Assembly (NCBI RefSeq): GCF_007833165.1 | Contig: NZ_VOBQ01000014.1 | Span: 62,001-126,000 of the forward strand | Direction: 5' to 3' | DNA length: 64,000 nt | Origin: Caenimonas sedimenti | GTDB taxonomy: Bacteria > Pseudomonadota > Gammaproteobacteria > Burkholderiales > Burkholderiaceae_C | Part shown: one piece after another, positions 1 to 8,181 of the stretch | Position numbering within the stretch: the first letter of the stretch is position 1 | How the letters are laid out: every line of letters begins with the position of its first letter | The notes under the pieces: generated by a model | What the model was told of the DNA's origin: nothing | The model's database searches: none | The model's input: the letters and a program-made list of their open reading frames with translations, nothing else | Made by a program: the position numbers and the translations under genes

Positions 1-306
1 CAGCGTCACGCCCAGGGCATGCGGCATGGCGCCGCCCGAAAGCCCCGTGCCGGCGCCGCGCGCAACCACGGGCACCTCCAGCGCGTGACAGGCCTGCAGG
101 ACGGCCTGGACCTGCGCTTCGGTTTCCGGCAGCGCGACCACCAGCGGCCGCTGGCGGTAGGCGGTGAGGCCATCGCATTCGTAGGGCGTGGTGTCCTCCG
201 CGTGCCAGAGCAGCGCGTGCGCAGGCAACACCTCGCCGAGCTTGCGGACGATGGCGGCCTGGCGCTCGGCGCGGGCCTGCACGGCAGTGTCGGCAGCGGC
301 GTTCAT
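1..306 (-). CDS. glcD: FAD-linked oxidase, glycolate oxidase subunit GlcD-like (partial, N-terminal 102 residues)
   Basis: Only the N-terminus lies in the window; the gene runs off position 1. The visible protein begins MNAAADTAVQARAERQAA and contains the PCMH-type FAD-binding start: the RPLVVALPETEAQVQAVL strand-helix (about residues 53-70) and the flavin-pyrophosphate loop ARGAGTGLSGGA (about 82-93), as in GlcD and D-lactate dehydrogenases. The family oxidises 2-hydroxyacids such as glycolate to 2-oxoacids, usually with GlcE/GlcF. The ATG at 306 has a GGAGGAG ribosome site nine bases upstream and overlaps the stop of the enolase-family gene by four bases (ATGA), so the two are co-translated. 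An upstream 2-hydroxyacid-forming dehydratase fits. A D-lactate or 2-hydroxyglutarate dehydrogenase is the main alternative. Confidence 0.8.
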   Translation of the reverse strand, partial: MNAAADTAVQARAERQAAIVRKLGEVLPAHALLWHAEDTTPYECDGLTAYRQRPLVVALPETEAQVQAVLQACHALEVPVVARGAGTGLSGGAMPHALGVTL

Positions 307-1370
307 GCGGCGAACTCCTCCACGGCGGCCGGGTTGAATTCGATGCCGCTGCCCGGCGCGGCATTCACGACCGCGTGACCGTCTTCCAGTCGCAAGGGGT
401 CCTTCAGGACCGGGTTCCACCAGTCGGCATATTCCAGCCAGGCTCCCGTCGGGCTCGCCAGCAGCAGGTGCGCGCTGACTTCCGGCCACAGGTGGCTGGA
501 CAGCGGCGTGCCGTACACCTGCGCCATCGCCGCCACTCGCAACCAGCCGGTGACGCCGCCGCCTTTCATCACGTCGGGCATCACGTTGTCGCGTACACCG
601 GCGTTGAATGCGTGGCGGAAGTCCAGCGGGCCCCACCAGTTCTCGCCCGCCTGCAGCGGCGTCGCCGTCGCCTGGGCCAGGCTCGCCAGCGCGGCGTAGT
701 CATGCGCGAGCACCGGCTCCTCGATCCAGTGCAGGCCTTCGGCATCGAGCGCGCGCAGGCGGCGCTGCGCTTCGGTCGCATCCAGGCTCTGGTTGTAGTC
801 GACCATGAGCGCGACGCCAGGCCCCACCGCTTCCCGCATGGCGCGCACGACGGCGATGTCTTCCTCCAGCGTGGGATAGCCGATCTTCGCCTTCACGCCG
901 GGCAGGCCCTGGCGGGCCCAGGCCTCGGCCGCCTGGGCCGAGCCCGCCACGCCGTCGAAGCCGACACCGCCATACGCCCGCACCGGCCGCGCGGCGGCGC
1001 CCAGCAGCGAATGCAGGGGCAGGCCCTGCGAGCGGGCCAGGGCGTCCCACAGCGCCATGTCGATCCCAGCCAGCACCATGCCCACCAGGCCCTGGGTGCC
1101 CAGCAGCCGGAAGCGCGCATGCAGCTGGTCCCACAGGGTCGCCGGCGCCAGCGGCTGGCCCTGGACCAACGCTTCGCAGTTGCGCATCAGCTCCGCCGCC
1201 GGCTTCAGCGCGGCGGGGGTGTAGGTGAAGGTGATGCTGTGGCCCGGCGCGCCGGTGTCGGTGTGCACGGTGAGCAGGACCAGCGGTGACGCCTCCACCA
1301 CGCCGGAGGCGGTGCGGTGCGGCGGCATCGGCACCCGGACAGAGCGGACGTCGAAGCGGGTGATTTTCAT
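303..1370 (-). CDS. Mandelate racemase/muconate lactonizing enzyme family protein (enolase superfamily)
   Basis: A 355-residue enolase-superfamily enzyme acting on a carboxylate by abstracting its alpha proton. The N-terminal capping domain covers about residues 1-125 and the TIM barrel 130-340. The family signature residues are all visible: KxK motif at K160/K162 (GVKAKIG), metal ligands D191 (MVDYNQ), E217 (WIEEPV) and E243 (AGENWWG), D266 (MPDVMKGGG) and H293 (SSHLWPE). The Asp-His dyad with KxK places it in the mandelate-racemase-like subgroup, probably an acid-sugar dehydratase or racemase; the substrate cannot be told. I chose ATG at 1370; a GTG three codons upstream (1379) is possible, and neither has a good ribosome site. 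It overlaps the glcD-like start by four bases. Confidence 0.88.
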   Translation of the reverse strand: MKITRFDVRSVRVPMPPHRTASGVVEASPLVLLTVHTDTGAPGHSITFTYTPAALKPAAELMRNCEALVQGQPLAPATLWDQLHARFRLLGTQGLVGMVLAGIDMALWDALARSQGLPLHSLLGAAARPVRAYGGVGFDGVAGSAQAAEAWARQGLPGVKAKIGYPTLEEDIAVVRAMREAVGPGVALMVDYNQSLDATEAQRRLRALDAEGLHWIEEPVLAHDYAALASLAQATATPLQAGENWWGPLDFRHAFNAGVRDNVMPDVMKGGGVTGWLRVAAMAQVYGTPLSSHLWPEVSAHLLLASPTGAWLEYADWWNPVLKDPLRLEDGHAVVNAAPGSGIEFNPAAVEEFAA

Positions 1371-1383
1371 GATCCGCACTTTA

Positions 1384-1397
1384 GGCGCGTACGCGCC
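1384..1397. promoter_or_regulatory. 14-bp perfect palindrome upstream of the enolase-family gene
   Basis: GGCGCGTACGCGCC is a perfect 14-base palindrome whose near edge is 14 bases from the ATG at 1370. It could be an operator for the enolase/glcD pair or a chance GC-rich palindrome. No -35/-10 was recognised with confidence in the 76-base gap between the two genes. Confidence 0.3.
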
Positions 1398-1446
1398 ACC
1401 CCGCCTGAAGATTTTTCGCGGCCGGGCTGAAAAAAGGCCGTGCGGT

Positions 1447-3204
1447 TCAGGCAGCCTGGGTGACCGGTGCCTCGAGTTGCGATTCGAGATGCTGCACCAC
1501 CCGCTTCGGGTCCTCGATCAGCCGGTCCAGGGTCGCGTGCAGCCGCTGCAGGATGACCTCGTCGTCGACACTGACGTCGGGCGTCAATTCCGCCGCATGG
1601 GTCGGCACCCAGACCGAGACGACACGGAAGCGCAGGGTCAGGTGCTGCGGCAACTGCGGCACGGGCTCCAGCCCGCGTGCGACGATGTGCTGGGCCAGCA
1701 GGCGGCGCGTGTCGTTGTTCTGCGGCCCTTCGATGAGCACCGCGAAGCGGGTGTCGGCGACCCGGCACACGGTGTCGACTTCGCGCACCACCTGCGAGAG
1801 CCGCGATGCGGCGACCACAAGCGCGCGGTCGCCGGCCTCGCGGCCCTCGCTCGCGACGATCTCGCCATGGTTCGACAGGTCCACCAGCAGCACGGTGCAG
1901 CGATGGTTGGCGCGGCGCGCGCGCCGCAGCGCGTCGCGCATCCGCAGGCGCAGCACGGGCACGATGGTCAGGCCGGTCAGCGGGTCGGTGCTGTCCAGGG
2001 CGCGCATGCGCGCGCGGTTCTCGGTGAATTCCTTGGCGCGCGAATGCAGGATGTACAGCAGCAGCGGGATCTCGACCGCCGAACCGATCAGCACCGCGTA
2101 TTGCGTGAGCCAGCTGTCCGCGATCAGCCCGGCCGAGCGCAGCGCGGGGAACGGGTACGTCAGGTGGATCGGCAGGAAACCCAGGAACAGCCAGCCCGAA
2201 TAGCGCTCGCCCTTGCGCCAGGTCCACAGGCACAGCGAGATGCTGACCAGGACCGAGAGCAGTCCGTAGATGTTCAGCAGTTTGAAGGTGAAGGCGTTCG
2301 TGAACAGCGTGTAGGCGACGGCGAGGAATCCGCCGAAGAAGGAGAAGCCGACCACCACGCGGTCGATGCGGCGGCTGTAGCGCGGCAGCGCTGTCGCCTC
2401 GCGGATGAACCAGATGCCCGAGCCCGCCATCACCAGGACGAAGAACCCGGGCGCCGCGTTGTTCACGGAGGCCCAGAACGGCCAGAAGTACAGCCCGCCC
2501 ATGCCGGTGAAGGCCAGCTGGAACAGCAGCATGCACGCCACGTAGAGGCAATACGAATGGAACACGCGGTCCCCGTACAGCCTGGCGTGCATCAGGCCGA
2601 CCGCGAACACCAGCAGCCCGAATCCCAGGTAGCCGCCCACCAGCAGGTAGGTCCATTGACCCTTGTAGACGAGGCTGTGCGACGACAGCAGCTGCACGAA
2701 GGGGCTGGTCGGCGCCGGGTGGTTTTCCAGGCGCATCCAGAGCACGCCGGGCTGCTGCGGCACGTTGAAGACGGGGGCGAAGTGCGGGATGTTCCACTGC
2801 GCGACGGGCACATGGTCGCCGGAATGCTGCGGGCGCCATGCGCCGTCCGGGCCTTGCGCAAACACGCTGGCCCGGTCGAGGAAGGCGCCGCCATTCAACA
2901 GCAGGTACCAGCGGCGCGACGCATCGATCGCGGACAAGTCGAACCGCAGCCACAGCGCGCCACCATTGAGCGCGAAGGCCTGCTGCTTCACCATCGGCTG
3001 CAACTGCGCGGCGCCGCCGGCCACCTGCTCGATGGTCGCCTTGCCCGAGGCGTCGACCCAGTATTGCGCCTGCAGCGTGATGTCGCCGTCGCGGTCGGCG
3101 GACGACACGGCCGGCACGGCGCTGGCCGCCAGCGCCGTCGCGCAGATGGCGAGTCGCTGGAGCCAGCGCCAGAGCGTTTCGGCACTGATCACTGCGGCCT
3201 CCAT
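1447..3204 (-). CDS. 7TMR-DISM membrane protein with degenerate GGDEF domain
   Basis: A 585-residue membrane protein. It has an N-terminal signal/anchor (about residues 10-35), a periplasmic 7TMR-DISMED2-like beta-domain (about 40-170), a seven-helix 7TMR-DISM region (about 180-385) and a C-terminal GGDEF fold (about 405-560, beginning DSTDPLTGL). Active diguanylate cyclases carry GG(D/E)EF; here the equivalent strand near residue 481 reads CRVADTRFAVLI, so the catalytic turn is lost and cyclase activity is unlikely. It may be a degenerate c-di-GMP-related sensor or a pure signalling scaffold. The ATG at 3204 overlaps the end of the upstream oxygenase gene by 16 bases; a longer ATG start at 3246 would overlap it further and precedes no recognisable domain. 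Third gene of a tight unit with the CruF-like and MpaB-like genes. Confidence 0.8.
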   Translation of the reverse strand: MEAAVISAETLWRWLQRLAICATALAASAVPAVSSADRDGDITLQAQYWVDASGKATIEQVAGGAAQLQPMVKQQAFALNGGALWLRFDLSAIDASRRWYLLLNGGAFLDRASVFAQGPDGAWRPQHSGDHVPVAQWNIPHFAPVFNVPQQPGVLWMRLENHPAPTSPFVQLLSSHSLVYKGQWTYLLVGGYLGFGLLVFAVGLMHARLYGDRVFHSYCLYVACMLLFQLAFTGMGGLYFWPFWASVNNAAPGFFVLVMAGSGIWFIREATALPRYSRRIDRVVVGFSFFGGFLAVAYTLFTNAFTFKLLNIYGLLSVLVSISLCLWTWRKGERYSGWLFLGFLPIHLTYPFPALRSAGLIADSWLTQYAVLIGSAVEIPLLLYILHSRAKEFTENRARMRALDSTDPLTGLTIVPVLRLRMRDALRRARRANHRCTVLLVDLSNHGEIVASEGREAGDRALVVAASRLSQVVREVDTVCRVADTRFAVLIEGPQNNDTRRLLAQHIVARGLEPVPQLPQHLTLRFRVVSVWVPTHAAELTPDVSVDDEVILQRLHATLDRLIEDPKRVVQHLESQLEAPVTQAA

Positions 3205-4553
3205 TCGCCATGGGTGGTCATGCGGTCCTCCAGCCGGTTGACCCACGCCGGCGCGCGCGCATCGTGGTGCCAGCGGGCGACCGTGCCGTGCATCGGCTGC
3301 AGCAGTTCCTCGGGCAGCGTGAGCGGACGCGTCTGGTCCAGCAGGAAGCGGGTGAGGAACTGGTAGCCGATCACGCGCGTGAACATGCGCGTGAGCGAGA
3401 AGCCGGGCAGGAAGATGCGCGCCACCGTGTCGATCACCCGGGTCACGATCAGGCCGGTCGCGAACAATGCCCGCGTGAGCAGGCCCACGCGTTCGTCGGC
3501 GCCGATCTCGCGGGACGCGACCGGCCCGACGAGCCAGCGCGTCAAGGGCACGGGCAGCTGGCGAACGAGCGGCACGCGGATGGACTTCGCCATCGTGTCC
3601 AGCAGCGCGCGGCCCAGGGCCGGGCGCACGTCGGGCACCGCCGGTGTGGCACGCGCGGTCGCCTGGAGGCTGTCGAACATCCGGGCCGCTTCATCCATGG
3701 ATTGCGCCATGAGCTCTTCGCGGATGCCCAGCACGTGGCCGGCCACGTTCCAGGCGTGCAGCGTCGCTTCTTCCTGCGCCGGCGTCAGGGGCTCGGCCAG
3801 CGTGCGCATGCCCTTCAGGAAGACGTAGCCGAAGGTGAGCAGCGTGTACGCCAGTTCGAGCTGGTTGCAGGGCAGGCCCAGATGGTCGACGTCCCAGCCG
3901 TGGGCCAGCATGGCGGCCTGCATGTTGGTGGCGGGCGTCACGGGCGCACCCGGGGCGATGCGGCCGCGCGCCGCCTCGGGCGGGCCGTGCAGGATCAGGT
4001 GGCGGATGGTCGCGTGGATCAGCCGCACCTTGAGCACCTGGGCGACGCCGCCGCCATCGGGGGTCGTGAGCCCACCCTTCATCATCACCGGGAACACCAT
4101 GGCCGCCGTCTGCCGGATGCGGTATTCGGTGTTGGCCTCGAGCTGGCCGGAAATGTGCAGCACTTCGGCCAGGTGCGGCAGCACGTAGCACTCCGGCAGG
4201 CTGGCGCAGAACAGCAGCGTGCAGGACAGCGGGCCGTACTCCATGAACACGTCTTCGGCGAGTTCGATGGCATCGGGCCGCGCCCAGGACGGCAATTGCC
4301 GGCCTTCGTCGAGGTAGGCGCGCAGCAGAGCGCCGAGTTCCGCATCGGTGCCCGCCGGGGGCGCCCAGGTGGCGAGGCTGCCGTTGGTGGTCCAGCCGGC
4401 CATCAGCCGTGTGACCAGCGCCAGCCGCGCCATCCCGGCGTCCATGGCGCCGGGCGCATCCGACCACGGGCCGACGATCGCGGCAATGGTGCGGTCCGCC
4501 AGCGGATCGGCCTGCCGCGTCATCGCCTGCCAATCGGCGGCGTCCGGCGTCAC
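3189..4553 (-). CDS. Oxygenase MpaB family protein (DUF2236, rubber-oxygenase-like)
   Basis: A 454-residue protein of the family containing latex-clearing protein Lcp and fungal MpaB, haem b enzymes that cleave isoprenoid double bonds. The conserved core is KVRLIHATIRH (about residues 175-185), with R177, H180 and R184 in the region that supplies haem contacts in Lcp, followed by the helix NQLELAYTLLTFGYVFLKG (about 230-248). No secretion signal is evident, unlike true Lcp. I start at GTG 4553: it overlaps the TGA of the CruF-like gene (GTGA) and has a GGGAG site eight bases upstream; an ATG at 4580 would overlap 31 bases. Position after a carotenoid-biosynthesis gene suggests an isoprenoid or carotenoid-derived substrate, which is inference. 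Confidence 0.8.
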   Translation of the reverse strand: MTPDAADWQAMTRQADPLADRTIAAIVGPWSDAPGAMDAGMARLALVTRLMAGWTTNGSLATWAPPAGTDAELGALLRAYLDEGRQLPSWARPDAIELAEDVFMEYGPLSCTLLFCASLPECYVLPHLAEVLHISGQLEANTEYRIRQTAAMVFPVMMKGGLTTPDGGGVAQVLKVRLIHATIRHLILHGPPEAARGRIAPGAPVTPATNMQAAMLAHGWDVDHLGLPCNQLELAYTLLTFGYVFLKGMRTLAEPLTPAQEEATLHAWNVAGHVLGIREELMAQSMDEAARMFDSLQATARATPAVPDVRPALGRALLDTMAKSIRVPLVRQLPVPLTRWLVGPVASREIGADERVGLLTRALFATGLIVTRVIDTVARIFLPGFSLTRMFTRVIGYQFLTRFLLDQTRPLTLPEELLQPMHGTVARWHHDARAPAWVNRLEDRMTTHGEWRPQ

Positions 4554-5353
4554 TTGGCCGGCTCCCGGGAGCCGGCCCACTGCGTCCAGGCGACAGCAGC
4601 GATCAGCGCCGGGATGCCCATGGCGAAGATGGCGATGATCTTCAGCGCCACCGGCTGCGTGAACGCCACCTGGAACAGCATCATGAAGACGTAGAGCAGC
4701 AAGGGCACCAGCGCGGCATGGCGCGCGGTGGCCGTGCCGGGTGACGCGCCGCGAGGCCTGGCCATGGCGAGGAACAAGGTCAGGATGACGGAGCTGACGA
4801 TCATCCAGCCCTCAAAGCCGCGCACCGTTTCGCCGAACCAGTCGCCGTCCTTCTCCTGCATGATCCAGGCCTTCAGGACGTAGACGAAATACGGGTCCGC
4901 GCCGAGGTCGAAGGCGGTGACGATGAGGGCGGCGCCCAGAACGCCCAGCGCCAGCGTCTTCCAGCCGCCGGCCGGCGGCGCGGGCTGCCGCCACAGCGCC
5001 AGGCTGGCGAGCACCAGCCCGATGTGGCAGATGCCGAACCACATGAGCGGAATGACGATGGGGACCGACCCGAGGCGTGGGCCCAGGACGTCGGTGTAGG
5101 TGTAGCTGCCGAAGAACCAGCCGTGGGTGGAGCCCATCTGCTCGGCGAACCAGCCGAGGGTGCAGCCCAGGCCCAGGAAGATGGCGGCCGCGCGCGGCCC
5201 GAACAGGACCCGGCAGGACCACAGGCAGGCGCCGGCCTGCACCAGGGAGGCGACGACCAGCGCCAGCGACAGCGGCGGGTAGGCCACGCCCGTCCAAAGG
5301 ATCAGGGCGATGGCTCCCCCCGCCAGCACCGTCTTCTCGGCCGTCCCGCTCAT
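4550..5353 (-). CDS. cruF: Carotenoid biosynthesis protein, CruF-like (DUF422)
   Basis: A 267-residue integral membrane protein with about seven hydrophobic helices, matching the carotenoid biosynthesis protein family (PF04240) that contains CruF, the 1',2'-hydratase of gamma-carotene and bacterioruberin. Recognisable family segments are GWFAEQMGSTHGWFFGSY (about residues 79-96), VPIVIPLMWFGICHIG and the acidic TAFDLGADPYFV. The ATG at 5353 is chosen over an in-frame start at 5389 because the hydrophobic core follows directly. It heads the unit CruF, MpaB-like oxygenase, 7TM-GGDEF with GTGA and 16-base overlaps. No phytoene synthase or desaturase gene is in this window, so the role in carotenoid synthesis is unproven and the symbol is tentative. 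Confidence 0.72.
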   Translation of the reverse strand: MSGTAEKTVLAGGAIALILWTGVAYPPLSLALVVASLVQAGACLWSCRVLFGPRAAAIFLGLGCTLGWFAEQMGSTHGWFFGSYTYTDVLGPRLGSVPIVIPLMWFGICHIGLVLASLALWRQPAPPAGGWKTLALGVLGAALIVTAFDLGADPYFVYVLKAWIMQEKDGDWFGETVRGFEGWMIVSSVILTLFLAMARPRGASPGTATARHAALVPLLLYVFMMLFQVAFTQPVALKIIAIFAMGIPALIAAVAWTQWAGSREPAK

Positions 5354-5428
5354 CGGCTGGGTTGTAGCATCTTTTTGCCCCGGCCCCACGCCTGGAGGGC
5401 CCGGATCATCGAACCCGGATGAAGCTTG

Positions 5429-6400
5429 CTAGGTTCGTGCACGCAACCAATGCGCCAATGCAACAACCAGCTGGTGACCGATGGGCGAGACCGCCGTGAA
5501 ATGGATGCAGGCGTGGATGCCGCCCGGATCGTGGCGGTGCGTCACCGGCACGCCCGCGCTGTCCAGGCGCCGCGCCAGCGCATGCCCTTCGTCGCGCAGC
5601 GGGTCGTGGCCCATGGTGGCGATCCAGGTCGGCGGCAGCGTGGCCAGCCCGGGCGCATGGAGCAGCGCGAAGTCGGGGTGGCGCCGGAGTTCATCGCGGC
5701 CGCCCAGGTAGCCGTCGATGAACCACTTCATCACGCCATGCGTGAGGAACTTGCCTTCGCCGTTTTCGGCCATCGAGGGGCTGGGCTCGGTGTAGTGCTG
5801 GGCCACCGGGTAGATCAGGCCCAGCGCACGCACCGCGACGCTGGCGCCGGCGCGCATGCAGGCCGTGGCGGCCAGCTGCGCCCCGGCGCTGTCGCCGGCC
5901 AGCGCCAGGCGGGCCGGGTCGGCGCCCAGTTCCACCGCTTGCGCGGCCAGCCATTGCAGGGCAAAGGCCGCATCGTCCACCGCTGCCGGGAACGGATGCT
6001 CCGGCGCCAGGCGGTAGTCGACGGCCACCACCAGCATCCCGGCTTCGTGGCACAGGGTGCGGCACACCGCGTCATGGGTTTCCAGGTCGCCGATCACGAA
6101 GCCGCCGCCATGCAGGTAGAGCAGCGCGGGGAGCAGCACCGACGCAGGCGCGGGCACGAGCGGCCGGTAGATGCGCAGCGCCAGCGGCCCGCCGGGCCCC
6201 TCGACGATGCGGTTCTCCGCGCGCGCCACGTCGGGCGGCGGCAAGCTCAGTGCGGCGGCCAGCTCGCGGTAGATCTGCCGGCCCACGGCGGGTGGCAGGG
6301 TCTCCAGCGGCGGGTTGCCCTGGGCCGCGGCCTGGGCCAGGAAGGCGGCCAGGCCGGGGTCCATGGGCGAGGTCGGCAGGGGCGTGTTGGTGAGAGTCAT
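5429..6400 (-). CDS. Alpha/beta hydrolase, hormone-sensitive-lipase (HSL) family esterase
   Basis: A 323-residue cytosolic carboxylesterase of the HSL/Aes type. The oxyanion-hole motif LYLHGGGFVIGD is near residue 95, the nucleophile elbow GDSAGAQ near 168, with D in MGHDPLRDE and H in GGIHACIHF completing a Ser-Asp-His triad. No signal peptide. It follows the coniferyl-alcohol-dehydrogenase-like gene by 21 bases on the same strand, and is likely the last gene of the sigma54-controlled ALDH-liv-calA operon, where it could release aromatic alcohols from esters. Esters of phenylpropanoids are a guess; family substrates are usually short-chain acyl esters. Confidence 0.87.
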   Translation of the reverse strand: MTLTNTPLPTSPMDPGLAAFLAQAAAQGNPPLETLPPAVGRQIYRELAAALSLPPPDVARAENRIVEGPGGPLALRIYRPLVPAPASVLLPALLYLHGGGFVIGDLETHDAVCRTLCHEAGMLVVAVDYRLAPEHPFPAAVDDAAFALQWLAAQAVELGADPARLALAGDSAGAQLAATACMRAGASVAVRALGLIYPVAQHYTEPSPSMAENGEGKFLTHGVMKWFIDGYLGGRDELRRHPDFALLHAPGLATLPPTWIATMGHDPLRDEGHALARRLDSAGVPVTHRHDPGGIHACIHFTAVSPIGHQLVVALAHWLRART

Positions 6401-6421
6401 GGCGAGGCCTTGTGAAGAGGA

Positions 6422-7189
6422 TCAGAGATAGGTGGACGCCAGCCCGCCATCGACCGGCAAGTTGATGCCGCTCACCCAGCGCGACGCATCGCCGCACAGG
6501 AAGGCGATCACCGGCGCGACCTCGTCGCTGAAGGCCGGGCGCTTCATGCGGTGCGCGTCCTTCTCCACCCGCTCCTGGCCCAGCATCTGCACGAAGTCGC
6601 CCAGGATGGGCGTGAACACCGGGCCGGGCGCCACGCAGTTCATGCGCACGCCGCGGCTGAGAAACAGTTGTTGCGACTGGGTGATGCTCCAGACGATCAG
6701 TGCTTCCTTGAAGTACTGGTAGCAGCTCTCCTGCGGCACGGGGTTCTTCGCCAGCCAGGCCTGGCCGGCCGCGAAGCCGGCGGTCTCGGCCAGGGCCTTG
6801 TGCTGCTCCAGGCGCTGGGGCCATTCGGCGCCGAGGATCGAGGAGATGTTGACGATGCTGCCGCCCTCGCCCATGCGGTCGCTGGCGCGCTCGACCAGGT
6901 GGCGCAGCCCGAGGTAGTTGACCCGCGCCACCAGGTCCGCGGGGGCCGTCCCGGGCACGCCGGCGATGTTGCAGAGGGCATCGATCTTCTGCGGCAGCTG
7001 CTTCATGGCGGCGTCGATACCGGCGACGTCGGACAGGTCGGCCTTGACGAAGCCGTCGAGCGTGAGCATCGGGTCATTGCGGTCCACGCCGATGACGCGG
7101 GCGCCCTGCAGGCGCAGCAGCCGCGCCGTGTCGGCCCCGATGCCGGAGCTCGCCCCGGTGATGACGATGGTTTTTCCTTGGACGGTCAT
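6422..7189 (-). CDS. calA: SDR oxidoreductase, coniferyl-alcohol dehydrogenase-like
   Basis: A 255-residue short-chain dehydrogenase. Cofactor motif VITGASSGIGAD is near residue 9, the N-A-G equivalent CNIAGVPGTA near 75, and the catalytic YxxxK sits in SCYQYFKEAL. Length and many segments (VDRNDPMLTLD, NYLGLRHL, APGPVFTPIL, the end INLPVDGGLASTY) fit what I recall of CalA of Pseudomonas HR199, which oxidises coniferyl alcohol to coniferyl aldehyde; related hydroxysteroid dehydrogenases are the alternative. ATG 7189 has an AGAGGAT ribosome site and overlaps the livM stop by four bases (ATGA). The operon context with an aryl-aldehyde dehydrogenase supports an aryl alcohol substrate. Confidence 0.82.
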   Translation of the reverse strand: MTVQGKTIVITGASSGIGADTARLLRLQGARVIGVDRNDPMLTLDGFVKADLSDVAGIDAAMKQLPQKIDALCNIAGVPGTAPADLVARVNYLGLRHLVERASDRMGEGGSIVNISSILGAEWPQRLEQHKALAETAGFAAGQAWLAKNPVPQESCYQYFKEALIVWSITQSQQLFLSRGVRMNCVAPGPVFTPILGDFVQMLGQERVEKDAHRMKRPAFSDEVAPVIAFLCGDASRWVSGINLPVDGGLASTYL

Positions 7190-8181
7190 GGAGTGATCCT
7201 CTGTGTGGGTTGGATGGATTCGGGAACGGCTGCCGCCGGTGCGCGCGGCAGGCTGGAGGGCCGGGCGCCGAGGCGCTGCGCGATCACGCCCCAGAGGCCC
7301 TGGGGCAGGAACAGCGCACAGGCGGCGGCCGCGGCGCCGAGGCCGGCGAGATACCACGCACCCAGGTCGCCGGCCAGCTCCTGCAGCACGAACAGCAGCA
7401 GCGCGCCGATATAGGGGCCGGGGCCGCTGCGCAGCCCGCCCACCAGCACCATGAACAGCATCAGCACCGACCACTGCACGCCGAAGTTGGTGCGCGGCAG
7501 GAAGGTGATGGCGCTGGCCAGCCAGGCCACACCGGCCAGCGCGCTGCCCAGCGCGGCCAGCACGTAGATGAACTGCCGCGTGCGCATGACGCGCACGCCC
7601 AGCGAGGCGGCGGCCTCGTCGTCGTCGCCGATGGCGCGCGCGGCGGTTCCCACGTGGCTGCGCAGCAGCACCGCCATGGCCAGCGCCATGCCGGCCAGTG
7701 CCGCCAGCGCGAACCAGTAGCCGATACCGCGCCGCAGGGCGGGTTCCACCGCGTTCAGCGCGATCAGCGAGGTGCCGGTTTCGCCCTGGATCAGCGGGTC
7801 CAGCATCACCAGGATGCGGATGACTTCGGCCAGCACCCAGGTGCCGATGGCGAACTCGCCGTCCTTCAGCCGCAGCACGTAGAACGATAGCAGCCAGGCC
7901 ACGAAGGCCGCGCCCGCAGCGCCGGCCAGCAGGGCGGGATAGGCCGGGAAGCCGCCGTCCACCAGGCGCAGCGCGAAGTAGCCGCCCAGGCCGAAGAACG
8001 CCTGCTGGCCCACGGAGACCAGGCCCGCGTAACCCGCCATCAGGTTCCAGGTGGCGGCCAGCAGCATGTAGATGAACAGGGTGGTCAGCTTGTCCACCAC
8101 CGAGGCGCTCGCGAAGGCCGGCACGCTGGCGAGCAGCGCCACGGCCGCGAGCGCGGCCCAGGCTTGTTGCTGCCTGTTCAT
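7186..8181 (-). CDS. livM: Branched-chain-amino-acid-type ABC transporter permease LivM
   Basis: A 331-residue inner-membrane permease with about nine or ten hydrophobic segments. The LivM hallmarks are GYAGLVSVGQQAFFGLGGYF (about residues 51-70) and the cytoplasmic coupling loop RAIGDDDEAAASLGVRVMRTR (E-A-A-x-G EAA-type loop, about 187-207). The family moves branched-chain amino acids but also many aromatic acids, amides and urea. It is translationally coupled by ATGA to livH upstream and to the calA-like gene downstream. In this operon the cargo is probably an aromatic compound rather than leucine. Confidence 0.92.
   Translation of the reverse strand: MNRQQQAWAALAAVALLASVPAFASASVVDKLTTLFIYMLLAATWNLMAGYAGLVSVGQQAFFGLGGYFALRLVDGGFPAYPALLAGAAGAAFVAWLLSFYVLRLKDGEFAIGTWVLAEVIRILVMLDPLIQGETGTSLIALNAVEPALRRGIGYWFALAALAGMALAMAVLLRSHVGTAARAIGDDDEAAASLGVRVMRTRQFIYVLAALGSALAGVAWLASAITFLPRTNFGVQWSVLMLFMVLVGGLRSGPGPYIGALLLFVLQELAGDLGAWYLAGLGAAAAACALFLPQGLWGVIAQRLGARPSSLPRAPAAAVPESIQPTQRITP

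Noticed and set aside
1225..3366. 713-residue plus-strand frame over the 7TM-GGDEF gene
   Set aside because: Compositionally biased shadow; the minus strand has 7TM helices and a GGDEF-fold.
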